From Pseudomonas persica (lineage in GTDB: Bacteria > Pseudomonadota > Gammaproteobacteria > Pseudomonadales > Pseudomonadaceae): a DNA stretch of 64,000 bases. The translations under genes were made by a program, and so were the position numbers. The stretch covers positions 1 to 64,000 of the forward strand of contig NZ_OLKL01000006.1 in assembly GCF_900291015.1 (NCBI RefSeq), read 5' to 3'. Below, one piece after another: positions 11,301-19,914 of this stretch; position 1 is the stretch's first letter; each line of letters starts with the position of its first letter. The notes beneath the pieces are model-generated. The model ran no database searches. It worked only from the letters and a program-made list of their open reading frames with translations, and was not told the origin of the DNA.

Positions 11301-12164
11301 ATGACCGCTACACCTGTACGCCAGGAATACGAGGTGCAGCTGGAGCCCCTGCTCAGTGTGCCTTTGGAACGCCAGCTACCGCTGGCGCAACGCCTGTGGC
11401 AGCACGGCTGGCTGCGCAAGGCGGTCATCCTGCTGCTGATCGCCGTGCTGTGGGAGGCCATCGCCCGCTACCAGGGCAACGATCTGCTGCTGCCGACCTT
11501 CCTGCAGACGGCCACGGCGCTGTGGGACGGCCTGGTCAGCGGTGAGTTGCCGACCAAGGTTGGCGTGTCGCTGGTGATTTTGCTCAAGGGTTACCTGCTG
11601 GGGATCATCCTGGCCTTCGGCCTCACCAGTCTGGCGGTGTCGACCCAGCTTGGGCGCGATCTGCTGGGCAGCCTGACCTCGATGTTCAACCCGTTGCCGG
11701 CGATTGCCCTGTTGCCCCTGGCCTTGCTGTGGTTCGGGCTGGGTGACAACAGCCTGATCTTCGTGCTGGTGCACTCGGTGCTGTGGGCGCTGGCGCTGAA
11801 CACCTATGCGGGCTTTCTCGGGGTGTCCGAGACCCTGCGCATGGCTGGACGCAACTATGGCCTCAAAGGGCTGCGGCTGGTGCTGCACATCCTGGTGCCG
11901 GCTGCCCTGCCGTCGATCCTGTCGGGGTTGAAGATCGGCTGGGCGTTCGCCTGGCGCACACTGATCGCTGCCGAGTTGGTGTTTGGTGCCAGCAGTGGCC
12001 AAGGCGGATTGGGTTGGTACATCTTCCAGAACCGCAACGAGCTGTACACCGACAAGGTGTTTGCCGGGTTGGCGGTGGTGATCCTGATCGGCTTGCTGGT
12101 GGAAGGGCTGGTGTTCAACACCTTGGAGCGGCTGACAGTGCGGCGCTGGGGGATGCAGCGCTAA
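11301..12164 (+). CDS. ABC transporter permease, SsuC/TauC-like
   Basis: A 287-residue inner-membrane permease with about six predicted hydrophobic segments; the first is the AVILLLIAVLWEAIA stretch near residue 37. The EAA-loop region (SETLRMAGRNYGLKGLR) typical of binding-protein-dependent permeases is present. AGGAG precedes the ATG, and a 14-bp gap separates it from the ATPase gene. It completes the importer for the dioxygenase substrate. Confidence 0.88.
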   Translation: MTATPVRQEYEVQLEPLLSVPLERQLPLAQRLWQHGWLRKAVILLLIAVLWEAIARYQGNDLLLPTFLQTATALWDGLVSGELPTKVGVSLVILLKGYLLGIILAFGLTSLAVSTQLGRDLLGSLTSMFNPLPAIALLPLALLWFGLGDNSLIFVLVHSVLWALALNTYAGFLGVSETLRMAGRNYGLKGLRLVLHILVPAALPSILSGLKIGWAFAWRTLIAAELVFGASSGQGGLGWYIFQNRNELYTDKVFAGLAVVILIGLLVEGLVFNTLERLTVRRWGMQR

Positions 12165-12177
12165 CGGGTAAGCCTAT

Positions 12178-12215
12178 GCCGACCTCTTCGCGGGCAAGCC
12201 CGTGAAGAGGTCGGC
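12178..12215. terminator. REP-type hairpin between convergent genes
   Basis: An 18-bp stem (12178-12195 with 12198-12215, one G-T mismatch) with a 2-base loop, carrying the REP core CCTCTTCGCGGGC. It lies between the permease stop and the stop of the convergent regulator, so it could act as a bidirectional terminator. Confidence 0.6.
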
Positions 12216-12220
12216 ACAGA

Positions 12221-12781
12221 CTACAAATTCTGGTACTGCGCCGCCGCATTGCTGAGGATCCTGCCAATCTCCTCCCGCAAGCCAACAGGCTGCTCCACCA
12301 CCACCCCATCCCCATGGCTCAACAGCCACCAGCGCAACGGCCAGCCATCGCTCACCGTGGCCCGCAACCGGTGCCCGTGCTCCAGCGCTGTCAGCTGCAT
12401 GTCACTGCTCAGCGGCGCATCGCGCAACTGCCGCGCCAGCGCATCGCTGATCCGCGCCACCAACCCCACCCCCTCACCCCGGGCCGGTTGCAAGGCATCA
12501 CCGCGCAGGTGTGTCAGCAAGTCGAAATTGCCGCGCAACTCGCCCACGGCGCTTGCCGACCAGTGCCAGCCAAACGGGATGCTCTTGTCATTGCGCTCCA
12601 GCGGAAATATCAGCGACAGCTCATTGAGATCGCGCTCGACAGTGCGTTTGCTGACAGTGAAGCCCACGTCACGCAGGCGCCAGACCAGCTCGGCGCTGGT
12701 AATGCCTGGGGAACGGCTGGGCAGCTGGCGCAGCAGCGCCCACTGCCGGCTGAGGGTGGCGCGAGTGGTGGCGAACGGCAA
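12221..12781 (-). CDS. DeoR-type HTH regulator resembling WYL family but lacking the WYL core
   Basis: About 186 residues. The N-terminus (TLSRQWALLRQLPSR, then SKRTVERDLNELS) is the helix-turn-helix of WYL-family regulators, and the C-terminus (LRATVSDGWPLRWWLLSHGD) matches their C-terminal WCX-like region. The roughly 130-residue WYL ligand domain normally between them is absent: the sequence passes from PFGWHW through about 30 residues straight into the C-terminal part. Family members are usually 300 residues or more. The TTG at 12779-12781 with AAGGA nine bases upstream is chosen because homologues start near ATTRATL; a GTG at 12850 is the alternative. Function unknown; it may be a decayed gene or a minimal regulator. 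Confidence 0.65.
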   Translation of the reverse strand: MPFATTRATLSRQWALLRQLPSRSPGITSAELVWRLRDVGFTVSKRTVERDLNELSLIFPLERNDKSIPFGWHWSASAVGELRGNFDLLTHLRGDALQPARGEGVGLVARISDALARQLRDAPLSSDMQLTALEHGHRLRATVSDGWPLRWWLLSHGDGVVVEQPVGLREEIGRILSNAAAQYQNL

Positions 12782-12988
12782 AAGATAACGTCCTTGTCTA
12801 GGCTTGCCGCAATAGGATGGCGGCAGGCGTGGGTCATGGCAATTGGCCACAGCCTGCTCAGATCAAGGAAGTCGCATTTGGTTGCCTGGTGCCGAATCGT
12901 TCGCGACAGGTTTTGACGTGACGTCACGCAGAATCACGCCTCATCACAGCCGAAGGTTGGGGTTGTGTGTCGTTCAATGAGGATGAAC

Positions 12989-13783
12989 ATGTCTGCTGCC
13001 AGCAATATCCATTCGCTGCTTGCCCGCCTTCTGCCCGAGCGGGTCATTGCCCCGCCGGCCGCTGTCGGGAGGCGACAGCGACTGTTTGTCGGGATAGGGT
13101 TGCCCAGCCAGCGCTCGCTGCTGGTCAGCCGCCTGGACGAAGCCAGCGATTTGCAGGCGGTGTATGTCGACCTGCGCCGCCAGGCCTTGCAAGGCAACGT
13201 AGCGGCGCTCAATGACCTTGGCTGGATCTGGCTCAACGGCAAATACTGGCGTGCTGACACCGGGTTGGCCGGCCACCTGTTGCGCATGGCGGCCCTGCAG
13301 GGTAATGCCGCGGCGTGGTTCAACCTTGGGCAGCAACATTACTTCGGCAAAGGCATCGAGCCCTCTTACGTGCAGGCGGCGGAGTGCTACCGGCAGGCGT
13401 TCGAGCGGGGCATGCTGCATGCCGCTGCCGCGCTGGGTGACCTGTACGAGGAAGAGGTGTGTAATGGCGGCCTGCAGTGGCAGGTCGACCTGGTGCAGGC
13501 CTACCAGTGGTTCCTGCGCGGGGCCGAGCGGGGCGAGGCACGCTGCCGTTTTGAGGTGGGCTACCGGTTGATGCACGGGCTGTACGTGGAGGCTGACCTC
13601 AAGGCCGCGCTGTACTGGCTGGAGTTGGCGGCAGCGGCGGGGGTGGTGCAGGCGGCCGAGGAGCTGGCGGTGCACTTCAGCAGCCGTGACGAGGCACGCT
13701 ACCAGGAGTGGCGTGACCGGGCGGTGCAAATGGGCAGTACATTGGCCTTGACCATGAAGCTGGAAGACCAGATTCAGCGCTGA
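12989..13783 (+). CDS. Sel1-like (TPR-like) repeat protein
   Basis: A 264-residue protein with several Sel1-type helical repeats between about residues 60 and 245, for example the units around QGNAAAWFNLGQQHYFGKG and ADLKAALYWLELAAAAG. Such repeats usually mediate protein-protein contacts. No signal peptide or membrane segment is evident. ATG 12989 is preferred because GAGG lies six bases upstream; in-frame starts at 12965, 12977 and 12983 exist. Stands alone, divergent from the regulator at 12221-12781. Partner unknown. Confidence 0.75.
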   Translation: MSAASNIHSLLARLLPERVIAPPAAVGRRQRLFVGIGLPSQRSLLVSRLDEASDLQAVYVDLRRQALQGNVAALNDLGWIWLNGKYWRADTGLAGHLLRMAALQGNAAAWFNLGQQHYFGKGIEPSYVQAAECYRQAFERGMLHAAAALGDLYEEEVCNGGLQWQVDLVQAYQWFLRGAERGEARCRFEVGYRLMHGLYVEADLKAALYWLELAAAAGVVQAAEELAVHFSSRDEARYQEWRDRAVQMGSTLALTMKLEDQIQR

Positions 13784-13800
13784 TTGCTTTTGTTGCCTGT

Positions 13801-13900
13801 GCCGGCCTCTTCGCGGGTAAACCCGCTCCCACAAGTATTGGTCAGGGCTCAGGCTGGGTGCGGTCTCTGTGGGAGCGGGTTTACCCGCGAAGAGGCCGCT
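13801..13900. repeat. Inverted pair of REP elements
   Basis: Arms 13801-13832 and about 13868-13900 share the core CTTCGCGGGTAAACCCGCTC in inverse orientation. It lies after the Sel1-repeat gene. Confidence 0.85.
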
Positions 13901-13982
13901 ACAGACAAAAGCATGAACAATATTTCACCCCGTCGATCCGTCACCGTTGGTTGACGACAGGGGGAGGCACAAGCGTATATTG

Positions 13983-13998
13983 ATAGTTAGCAAACTAT
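13983..13998. promoter_or_regulatory. SlyA/MarR-like operator
   Basis: A 16-bp near-perfect palindrome ATAGTTAGCAAACTAT (14 of 16 positions symmetric). Its inner TTAGCAAACTAT (13987-13998) differs at two positions from the known SlyA box TTAGCAAGCTAA. It ends 20 bp before the MarR-family start codon, a position suited to autorepression of the whole efflux operon. Confidence 0.6.
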
Positions 13999-14018
13999 GA
14001 TTATCCTTGGTTCCTGTC

Positions 14019-14471
14019 ATGTCCCTTGATCTCCTGCGTCTGCAAGTCAGCAGTGGCATGGTGGTTGCCGCCCGCCATTGGCGGCGCATCTGCCATACCG
14101 CCCTGACCGGTTACGGCATTTCCGAGGCCTGCGCCGCGCCGTTGCTGATGATCGTGCGCCTGGGCGACGGCGTGCATCAGGTGGCCGTGGCCCAGGCCGC
14201 CGGCCTGGAAAGCCCGTCGCTGGTGCGCCTGCTCGACCAGCTGTGCAAGGCTGGCCTGGTATGCCGCAGCGAAGACCCGCTGGACCGCCGCGCCAAGGCC
14301 CTGAGCCTGACCGCCGAAGGCCGCGCCCTGGCCGAATCCATCGAAGCCGAACTGGTACGCCTGCGCCGCGAGGTGCTGCATGGCATCGCCCAGGCCGACC
14401 TGGAAGCCGCACTGCGCGTGCTGCGTGCCTTCGAAGCTGCCGGCCTGGGCAATTCAGGCGGGGCGGCATGA
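14019..14471 (+). CDS. MarR/SlyA-family transcriptional regulator
   Basis: A 150-residue winged-helix repressor. The wing region DPLDRRAKALSLTAEGRAL and the recognition segment VAVAQAAGLESPSLVRLLDQL are typical of MarR proteins. ATG 14019 (MSLDLLRLQ) is preferred over an in-frame TTG at 14007. Its stop overlaps the next start (ATGA at 14468-14471), and a SlyA-like palindrome lies just upstream. Probably senses an aromatic or phenolic ligand and represses the efflux genes that follow. Confidence 0.88.
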   Translation: MSLDLLRLQVSSGMVVAARHWRRICHTALTGYGISEACAAPLLMIVRLGDGVHQVAVAQAAGLESPSLVRLLDQLCKAGLVCRSEDPLDRRAKALSLTAEGRALAESIEAELVRLRREVLHGIAQADLEAALRVLRAFEAAGLGNSGGAA

Positions 14472-16555
14472 ACGGTTTCTTCAGTTCGGTGCCCCCGGCC
14501 CGCGACTGGTTCTATGGCGTGCGTACCTTTGCCGCGGCCATGATTGCCTTGTACATCGCCCTGCTCATGCAGTTGCCGCGCCCCTATTGGGCCATGGCCA
14601 CGGTGTACATCGTCTCCAGCCCGTTCCTCGGCCCCACCAGCTCCAAGGCCCTGTACCGTGCCGTGGGCACGCTGCTCGGTGCCGGCGGGGCGATTTTCCT
14701 GGTACCACCGCTGGTGCAGTCGCCGTTGCTGCTGAGTATCGCCATCGCCCTGTGGACCGGCACCTTGCTGTTCCTTTCGCTGAACCTGCGTACCGCCAAC
14801 AACTACGTGCTGATGCTGGCTGGCTACACCTTGCCGATGATTGCCCTGGCTGTGGTCGACAACCCGCTGGCAGTGTTCGACGTGGCGTCTTCCCGCGCCC
14901 AGGAAATCTGCCTGGGGATCGTCTGCGCGGCGGTGGTCGGGGCGATCTTCTGGCCACGCCGGCTGGCGCCGGTTGTAGTCGATGCCACCGGCAGCTGGTT
15001 CAGCGAGGCGATCCGCTACAGCGACACCTACCTGGCCCGCGATGTCGGCGCCGATAAAGTTGGCGGCATGCGTGGGGCGATGGTCGCTACCTTCAACTCG
15101 CTGGAATTGATGATCGGCCAGCTCGGCCATGAAGGCGCCGGTCCGCACACCCTGAAGAACGCCCGCGAGTTGCGTGGGCGTATGATCCACCTGCTGCCGG
15201 TGATCGACGCCCTCGACGACGCCCTGGTAGCCCTCGAAGGCCGCGCCCCGGCACAGTTCGCCCAGTTGCAAGCGCTGCTCGATGCCGCCCGCGAGTGGCT
15301 CAAGGGCACCGCCGACAGCGCCTCGGTCGCCCGCTGGACCGCCCTGCACGAACAGATCGAGCGCCTGCAACCCGGCGCCGCCGCCCTCGACCAGCGCGCC
15401 GAACTGCTACTGTCCAATGCCCTGTATCGCCTGACTGAATGGGCCGACCTGTGGCAGGACTGCTGCAGCCTGCAACATGCCTTGCGCAGTGACGATGCCA
15501 AACCCTGGCGCGCGGTGTATCGCCACTGGCGCCTGGGTCGCCTGACGGCGTTCTTCGACCGTGGCCTGATGCTGTACTCGGTGGCCTCAACCGTGCTGGC
15601 GATCATCGTCGCCTGCGGCCTGTGGATCGGCCTGGGCTGGAACGACGGCGCCAGCGCCGTGATCCTCGCCGCCGTGTCGTGCAGCTTCTTCGCCGCCATG
15701 GACGACCCGGCACCGCAGATCTACAGGTTCTTCTTCTGGACGCTGATGTCGGTCATCTTCTCCAGCCTGTACCTGTTCCTGGTGCTGCCCAACCTGCACG
15801 ATTTCCCGATGCTGGTGCTGGCTTTCGCCGTGCCGTTCATCTGCGTCGGCACCCTGACCGTGCAACCGCGCTTCTACCTGGGCACCTTGCTGACCATCGT
15901 CAACACATCGACCTTCATCAGCATCCAGGGCGCCTACGACGCCGACTTCTTCACCTTCCTCAACTCCAACCTGGCCGGGCCCGTGGGGTTGCTGTTCGCC
16001 TTCATCTGGACCTTGGTGATGCGCCCGTTCGGCGTGGAGCTGGCGGCCAAGCGCATGACCCGCTTTGCCTGGCGCGACATTGTCGAAATGACCGAGCCGG
16101 CCACCCTGGTCGAGCACCGCCAGGTTGGGGTGCAAATGCTCGACCGCCTGATGCAGCACCTGCCGCGCCTGTCGCAAACCGGCCAGGACAGCGGCGTGGC
16201 ACTGCGCGACCTGCGCGTGGGGCTGAACCTGCTCGACCTGCTGGCCTATATGCCGCGTGCCGGCCAGCAGGCTCGCGAGCGCCTGAGCACGGTGATCGAG
16301 GAAGTCGGCGCGCACTACGCCGCCTGCCTGCGTGCCAGCGAACGTCTGCACGCCCCTGCCGCGCTGCTGCGCAACATGGAGCGCGCCCGCCTGGCGCTGA
16401 ACCTGGATGAACTGTACGAGCGCGGCGATGCCCGCACCCACCTGTTGCACGCCCTGAGCGGCCTGCGCCTGGCGCTGCTGCCTGGCGTGGAGGTGATGCT
16501 CGAGCCAGCCGAACAACCGCAACTGCCCCCCGGCCTCGACGGAGCGCCCCTGTGA
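14468..16555 (+). CDS. FUSC/AaeB-family inner-membrane efflux protein
   Basis: A 695-residue protein with two clusters of hydrophobic segments (near residues 20-160 and 370-515) separated and followed by soluble regions, the arrangement of AaeB/fusaric-acid-resistance transporters. The start is fixed by the ATGA overlap with the regulator. Together with the DUF1656, HlyD-type and outer-membrane genes it should form a tripartite pump for aromatic acids or similar toxic compounds. Substrate not readable from sequence. Confidence 0.88.
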   Translation: MNGFFSSVPPARDWFYGVRTFAAAMIALYIALLMQLPRPYWAMATVYIVSSPFLGPTSSKALYRAVGTLLGAGGAIFLVPPLVQSPLLLSIAIALWTGTLLFLSLNLRTANNYVLMLAGYTLPMIALAVVDNPLAVFDVASSRAQEICLGIVCAAVVGAIFWPRRLAPVVVDATGSWFSEAIRYSDTYLARDVGADKVGGMRGAMVATFNSLELMIGQLGHEGAGPHTLKNARELRGRMIHLLPVIDALDDALVALEGRAPAQFAQLQALLDAAREWLKGTADSASVARWTALHEQIERLQPGAAALDQRAELLLSNALYRLTEWADLWQDCCSLQHALRSDDAKPWRAVYRHWRLGRLTAFFDRGLMLYSVASTVLAIIVACGLWIGLGWNDGASAVILAAVSCSFFAAMDDPAPQIYRFFFWTLMSVIFSSLYLFLVLPNLHDFPMLVLAFAVPFICVGTLTVQPRFYLGTLLTIVNTSTFISIQGAYDADFFTFLNSNLAGPVGLLFAFIWTLVMRPFGVELAAKRMTRFAWRDIVEMTEPATLVEHRQVGVQMLDRLMQHLPRLSQTGQDSGVALRDLRVGLNLLDLLAYMPRAGQQARERLSTVIEEVGAHYAACLRASERLHAPAALLRNMERARLALNLDELYERGDARTHLLHALSGLRLALLPGVEVMLEPAEQPQLPPGLDGAPL

Positions 16556-16764
16556 TTGGTGAACTGGATATCAGCGGGGTATTCCTGCCCACGCTGCTGG
16601 TGATGATGTTTGGTACCTACCTGCTGTTCCTCGGAGTACACGCGGTGCTGGTACGCCTGCATTTTTACCGCCTGGTCTGGCACCGGGCGTTGTTCAACGT
16701 TGCCCTGTATGCCGTGCTGCTTGGCGCGGTGGACCACTTTTGCCGAAACCTGATGCTGCCATGA
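16552..16764 (+). CDS. DUF1656 (AaeX-like) small membrane protein
   Basis: A 70-residue protein with two hydrophobic helices, characteristic of AaeX/DUF1656 proteins, which accompany AaeAB-type pumps. It starts with GTG inside a GTGA overlap with the FUSC gene and ends in an ATGA overlap with the HlyD-like gene. Probably an accessory subunit of the pump. Confidence 0.88.
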   Translation: MIGELDISGVFLPTLLVMMFGTYLLFLGVHAVLVRLHFYRLVWHRALFNVALYAVLLGAVDHFCRNLMLP

Positions 16765-17636
16765 AAAAACCTTTGCTGACCCTGGGCCGTGTGGTCCTGA
16801 CCTTGCTGGTAGTGACCTTCGCCGCCGTGCTCGTGTGGCAGATGGTGGTGTATTACATGTTCGCCCCCTGGACGCGCGACGGCCACATCCGCGCTGACGT
16901 GATCCAGATTGCCCCGGATGTGTCCGGGCTGATCCAGAAGGTCGAGGTGCGTGACAACCAGACCGTCAAGCGCGGCGATGTGCTGTTCACCATCGACCAG
17001 GACCGCTTCACCCTGGCCCTGCGCCAGGCCAAGGCGACCCTGGGTGAACGCCAGGAAACCCTGGCCCAGGCCTCCCGCGAAGCGCAGCGCAACCGCAAGC
17101 TGGGCAACCTGGTGGCCGCCGAACAGCTGGAAGAAAGCCAGTCCCGCGAGGCCCGTGCCCGTTCCGCCGTCAGCGAAGCGCAGGTAGCCGTCGATACCGC
17201 TCAGCTCAACCTCGACCGCTCGGTGGTGCGCAGCCCGGTGGACGGCTACCTCAACGACCGCGCACCGCGTAATCACGAATTCGTCACCGCCGGCCACCCG
17301 GTGCTGTCGGTGGTCGACAGCGCCTCGTACCACGTCGATGGCTATTTCGAGGAAACCAAGCTTGGTGGTATCCACATCGGCGATGCCGTGGACATTCGTG
17401 TCATGGGCGACAACACCCGCCTGCGTGGCCATGTGCAAAGCTTTGCCGCCGGCATTGAGGACCGCGACCGCAGCAGCGGCGTCAACCTGCTGCCCAACGT
17501 CAACCCGGCGTTCAGCTGGGTACGCCTGGCCCAGCGTATTCCGGTGCGCATCGCCTTTGACGAAGTGCCGCAAGACTTCCGCATGATCGCCGGGCGAACC
17601 GCCACGGTGTCGATCATCGAGGGCCAGCACCCATGA
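16761..17636 (+). CDS. HlyD/AaeA-family periplasmic adaptor
   Basis: A 291-residue membrane-fusion protein: one N-terminal transmembrane helix (about residues 7-31), a biotinyl-lipoyl-like half motif (DVSGLIQKVEVRDNQTVKRGD), a short alpha-hairpin rich in A, Q, R and E, and a closing beta-barrel. It links the inner-membrane FUSC protein to the outer-membrane channel. Start ATG 16761 lies in the ATGA overlap with the DUF1656 gene. Confidence 0.9.
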   Translation: MKKPLLTLGRVVLTLLVVTFAAVLVWQMVVYYMFAPWTRDGHIRADVIQIAPDVSGLIQKVEVRDNQTVKRGDVLFTIDQDRFTLALRQAKATLGERQETLAQASREAQRNRKLGNLVAAEQLEESQSREARARSAVSEAQVAVDTAQLNLDRSVVRSPVDGYLNDRAPRNHEFVTAGHPVLSVVDSASYHVDGYFEETKLGGIHIGDAVDIRVMGDNTRLRGHVQSFAAGIEDRDRSSGVNLLPNVNPAFSWVRLAQRIPVRIAFDEVPQDFRMIAGRTATVSIIEGQHP

Positions 17637-19051
17637 AACAGCTGATCCTGGCCGGGCTGTGCCTGTCGCTGGGGGCCTGCATGATGGTCGGCCCCGACTA
17701 CGAAGTACCACAGGACGCGGCGCTGCAGCGCAGCGACCTCAACGGCCCGCTGCGCCAGGATGCCGACAGCGTGGTATCGGCACCGGTGCCCGAGGACTGG
17801 TGGCAGCTGTATCAGGATCAACGGCTGAACGAGCTGGTGCGCCAGGCCCTGAGCGCCAACACCGAATTGCGCGTGGCTGCCGCCAACATCGCCAAGGCAC
17901 GCGCCCAGGTCGAAGTGGCTGAGTCGCAAGGTGGCTTCAACGGCGGCGTCAAACTTGGCGCCCAGCGCCTGCAGGAGTCGGGTGAGGCCTTCCTGCTGCC
18001 CGAGAAAGTGCCGGTGGCCAACATCGGCGAGGCCATCATCAGTGCCTCGTACCAGTTCGACCTGTGGGGCACCTTCAAGCGTGGCACCGAGGCGGCCAAG
18101 GCCAATGCCGACGCAGTGCAGGCCGCTGCCGATACCGCCCGCATCACCCTGGTGGCGGACGTGGTCAAGGCCTACACCCAGGTGTGTTCGGCCAACGAGG
18201 AATACCATATTGCCCGCGAGTCGCTCGACCTGCAGGAGCAGAGCGTGAAACTCAACCAGCGCCTGCGCGATGCGGGCCGCGGCGACGAAACCCAGGTCAC
18301 CCGCTCGCAGACCCAGTTCAAATCCTTGCGCGCCGAACTGCCACGCTTCAAGGCGGAGCGCGAGACCGGCATGTACACCCTGGCCGCGTTGTTGGCCAAA
18401 CCGGTCGATCAGCTGCCTGCCGGCACTGCCGATTGTGCCGAGCTGCCGCACCTGAACCAGCTGGTCCCGGTGGGCGATGGCGCGGCGTTGCTCAAGCGCC
18501 GTCCCGACGTGCGCCAGGCCGAACGGCAGTTGGCCGCTGCCACTGCCTACATTGGTGTTGCCACCGGCGCGCTGTACCCGGACATCAGCATCGGCGCCCA
18601 GGTGGGCACCATCGGTATCCTCGAGAACCTCGGCGAGCCGTCGACCAACCGCTGGGGTTTCGGCCCGCAGATCAGCTGGACCATCCCCACCAACGGCACC
18701 CGCGCCCGCATTCGCATGGCCGAAGCTTCGACCCAGGCAGCCTTGGCGAATTTTGATGGGGTAGTGCTGAACGCCATTCGCGAGACCCAGACCCGCCTGG
18801 CGCAGTACAGTGCCCTATTGGACCGGCGTGACGCGCTGGCCGAGGCGGAGAAGTCGGCCAAGGAAGCGGCGGACCAGACGCATCGCTATTACCAGGCCGG
18901 GCGTGAGTCGTTCCTGGCCGACCTGCAGGCGACGCGCACCTATACCGACATGCGCGCGCAACTGGCGGCGGCCAATAGCCAAGTGGCGTTGGGGCAGATT
19001 GGGGTGTTCCTGGCGTTGGGTGGGGGGTGGAAGGGCACCGCCAAGCCTTGA
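17633..19051 (+). CDS. Outer-membrane efflux lipoprotein, NodT/OprM-type
   Basis: A 472-residue RND-type outer-membrane factor lipoprotein. Lipobox LGAC puts the acylated cysteine at residue 16, followed by MMVGPDYEVP, a classic NodT start. Repeated helical halves of the TolC fold are visible (ANTELRVAAANIAKARAQVE and a matching later stretch). Translationally coupled (ATGA) to the adaptor gene. It supplies the exit duct for this pump and is the last gene of the five-gene operon. Confidence 0.9.
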   Translation: MKQLILAGLCLSLGACMMVGPDYEVPQDAALQRSDLNGPLRQDADSVVSAPVPEDWWQLYQDQRLNELVRQALSANTELRVAAANIAKARAQVEVAESQGGFNGGVKLGAQRLQESGEAFLLPEKVPVANIGEAIISASYQFDLWGTFKRGTEAAKANADAVQAAADTARITLVADVVKAYTQVCSANEEYHIARESLDLQEQSVKLNQRLRDAGRGDETQVTRSQTQFKSLRAELPRFKAERETGMYTLAALLAKPVDQLPAGTADCAELPHLNQLVPVGDGAALLKRRPDVRQAERQLAAATAYIGVATGALYPDISIGAQVGTIGILENLGEPSTNRWGFGPQISWTIPTNGTRARIRMAEASTQAALANFDGVVLNAIRETQTRLAQYSALLDRRDALAEAEKSAKEAADQTHRYYQAGRESFLADLQATRTYTDMRAQLAAANSQVALGQIGVFLALGGGWKGTAKP

Positions 19052-19052
19052 G

Positions 19053-19212
19053 GCCCCATCGCCGGCAAGCCAGCTCCCACAGGTACTCCACTGCCTTAGA
19101 GCTCTGTGATTTACCTATGGGAGCTGGCTTGCCAGCGATGAGGCCCTGACAGGTCAGCAGCAGCTGCAAGGCAGGTGAGCACCCTGTGGGAGCCGGCTTG
19201 CCGGCGATAGGG
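19053..19212. repeat. Triple REP cluster
   Basis: Three copies of the GCCGGCAAGCCAGCTCCCAC-type palindrome, in alternating orientation, between the efflux operon and the RAYT transposase gene. It is one of the two REP sites flanking the transposase. Confidence 0.85.
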
Positions 19213-19232
19213 CCCTCACAGACAGCACTCGG

Positions 19233-19688
19233 TCAGAGCCAGATCGCATCCCAATGCGGATAATCCCCAACCCTCGCAACCAGGCCCGCCCGTTTCGGGT
19301 TCATGACGATATACCGCGCCACATCTTGCACATCCTCCTCACGGCGCAACGCCCGGTCATGAAAACCCTTCTGCCAGAGCTGGCCGCTTCGCCCTTGATA
19401 CCCGTTGATCATCATGGTGCTGCGAGACTTCACCCTGCGCATCAAGCGCTTCAGGCTGGCCGGCCCAAGCTCGACCAGCCAGTGAAAATGATCTGGCATT
19501 ACCACCCAGGCGAGCGATCGGGCGGTACCTTCCTCCTCAGCCTGGCGGAACTCGGCCACCAGCAAGCGGGCCGAGTGAAAATCATTGAAAATTGGGGCTC
19601 TGTTAAGGGTGGTGCTGGTAAGCAAATACAATCGACTGGTTTCCGAGAACCGGCCAAGCCGTAACTGCCCTGAATGGGGACGATCCAT
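19233..19688 (-). CDS. REP-associated tyrosine transposase (RAYT, Y1/IS200-like)
   Basis: A 151-residue single-domain Y1 transposase. The HUH metal site is H67-F-H69 in VMPDHFHW, and the catalytic tyrosine is expected at Y126 in ARYIVMNP. AGGAG eight bases before the ATG supports the start. RAYTs are domesticated IS200-type enzymes that bind and cleave single-stranded REP hairpins. The gene is flanked by REPs at 19053-19212 and 19792-19826, and the window carries many REPs of the same family, so it is the plausible source enzyme for them. All key residues look intact. Confidence 0.88.
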   Translation of the reverse strand: MDRPHSGQLRLGRFSETSRLYLLTSTTLNRAPIFNDFHSARLLVAEFRQAEEEGTARSLAWVVMPDHFHWLVELGPASLKRLMRRVKSRSTMMINGYQGRSGQLWQKGFHDRALRREEDVQDVARYIVMNPKRAGLVARVGDYPHWDAIWL

Positions 19689-19791
19689 GTTCCCTGTCTC
19701 CTGATGAATTGCTCAACAGGCTAGTGGCTATGGTCCTAACTGCGATGAATCAATGGATACCCGGTGTTTCTGGTGACATCGGTGCAGCCTT

Positions 19792-19826
19792 CATCGCCGG
19801 CAAGCCAGCTCCCACAGGTACTGCGA
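19792..19826. repeat. Single REP element
   Basis: One unpaired REP (core ATCGCCGGCAAGCCAGCTCC) upstream of the RAYT gene. Together with the cluster at 19053-19212 it brackets the transposase. Confidence 0.8.
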
Positions 19827-19914
19827 CGCGGCCATCCCTCTTCATCTGATTTGTACCAAGATTTTTCGTGAAATCTGCCCTGTGCCCTTGAGCGAAGCAA
19901 AGTGGAAGTGAACA

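Noticed and set aside
14078..14467. N-terminal extension of the FUSC ORF
   Set aside because: It overlaps the MarR gene in another frame; the ATGA overlap at 14468 is the true start.
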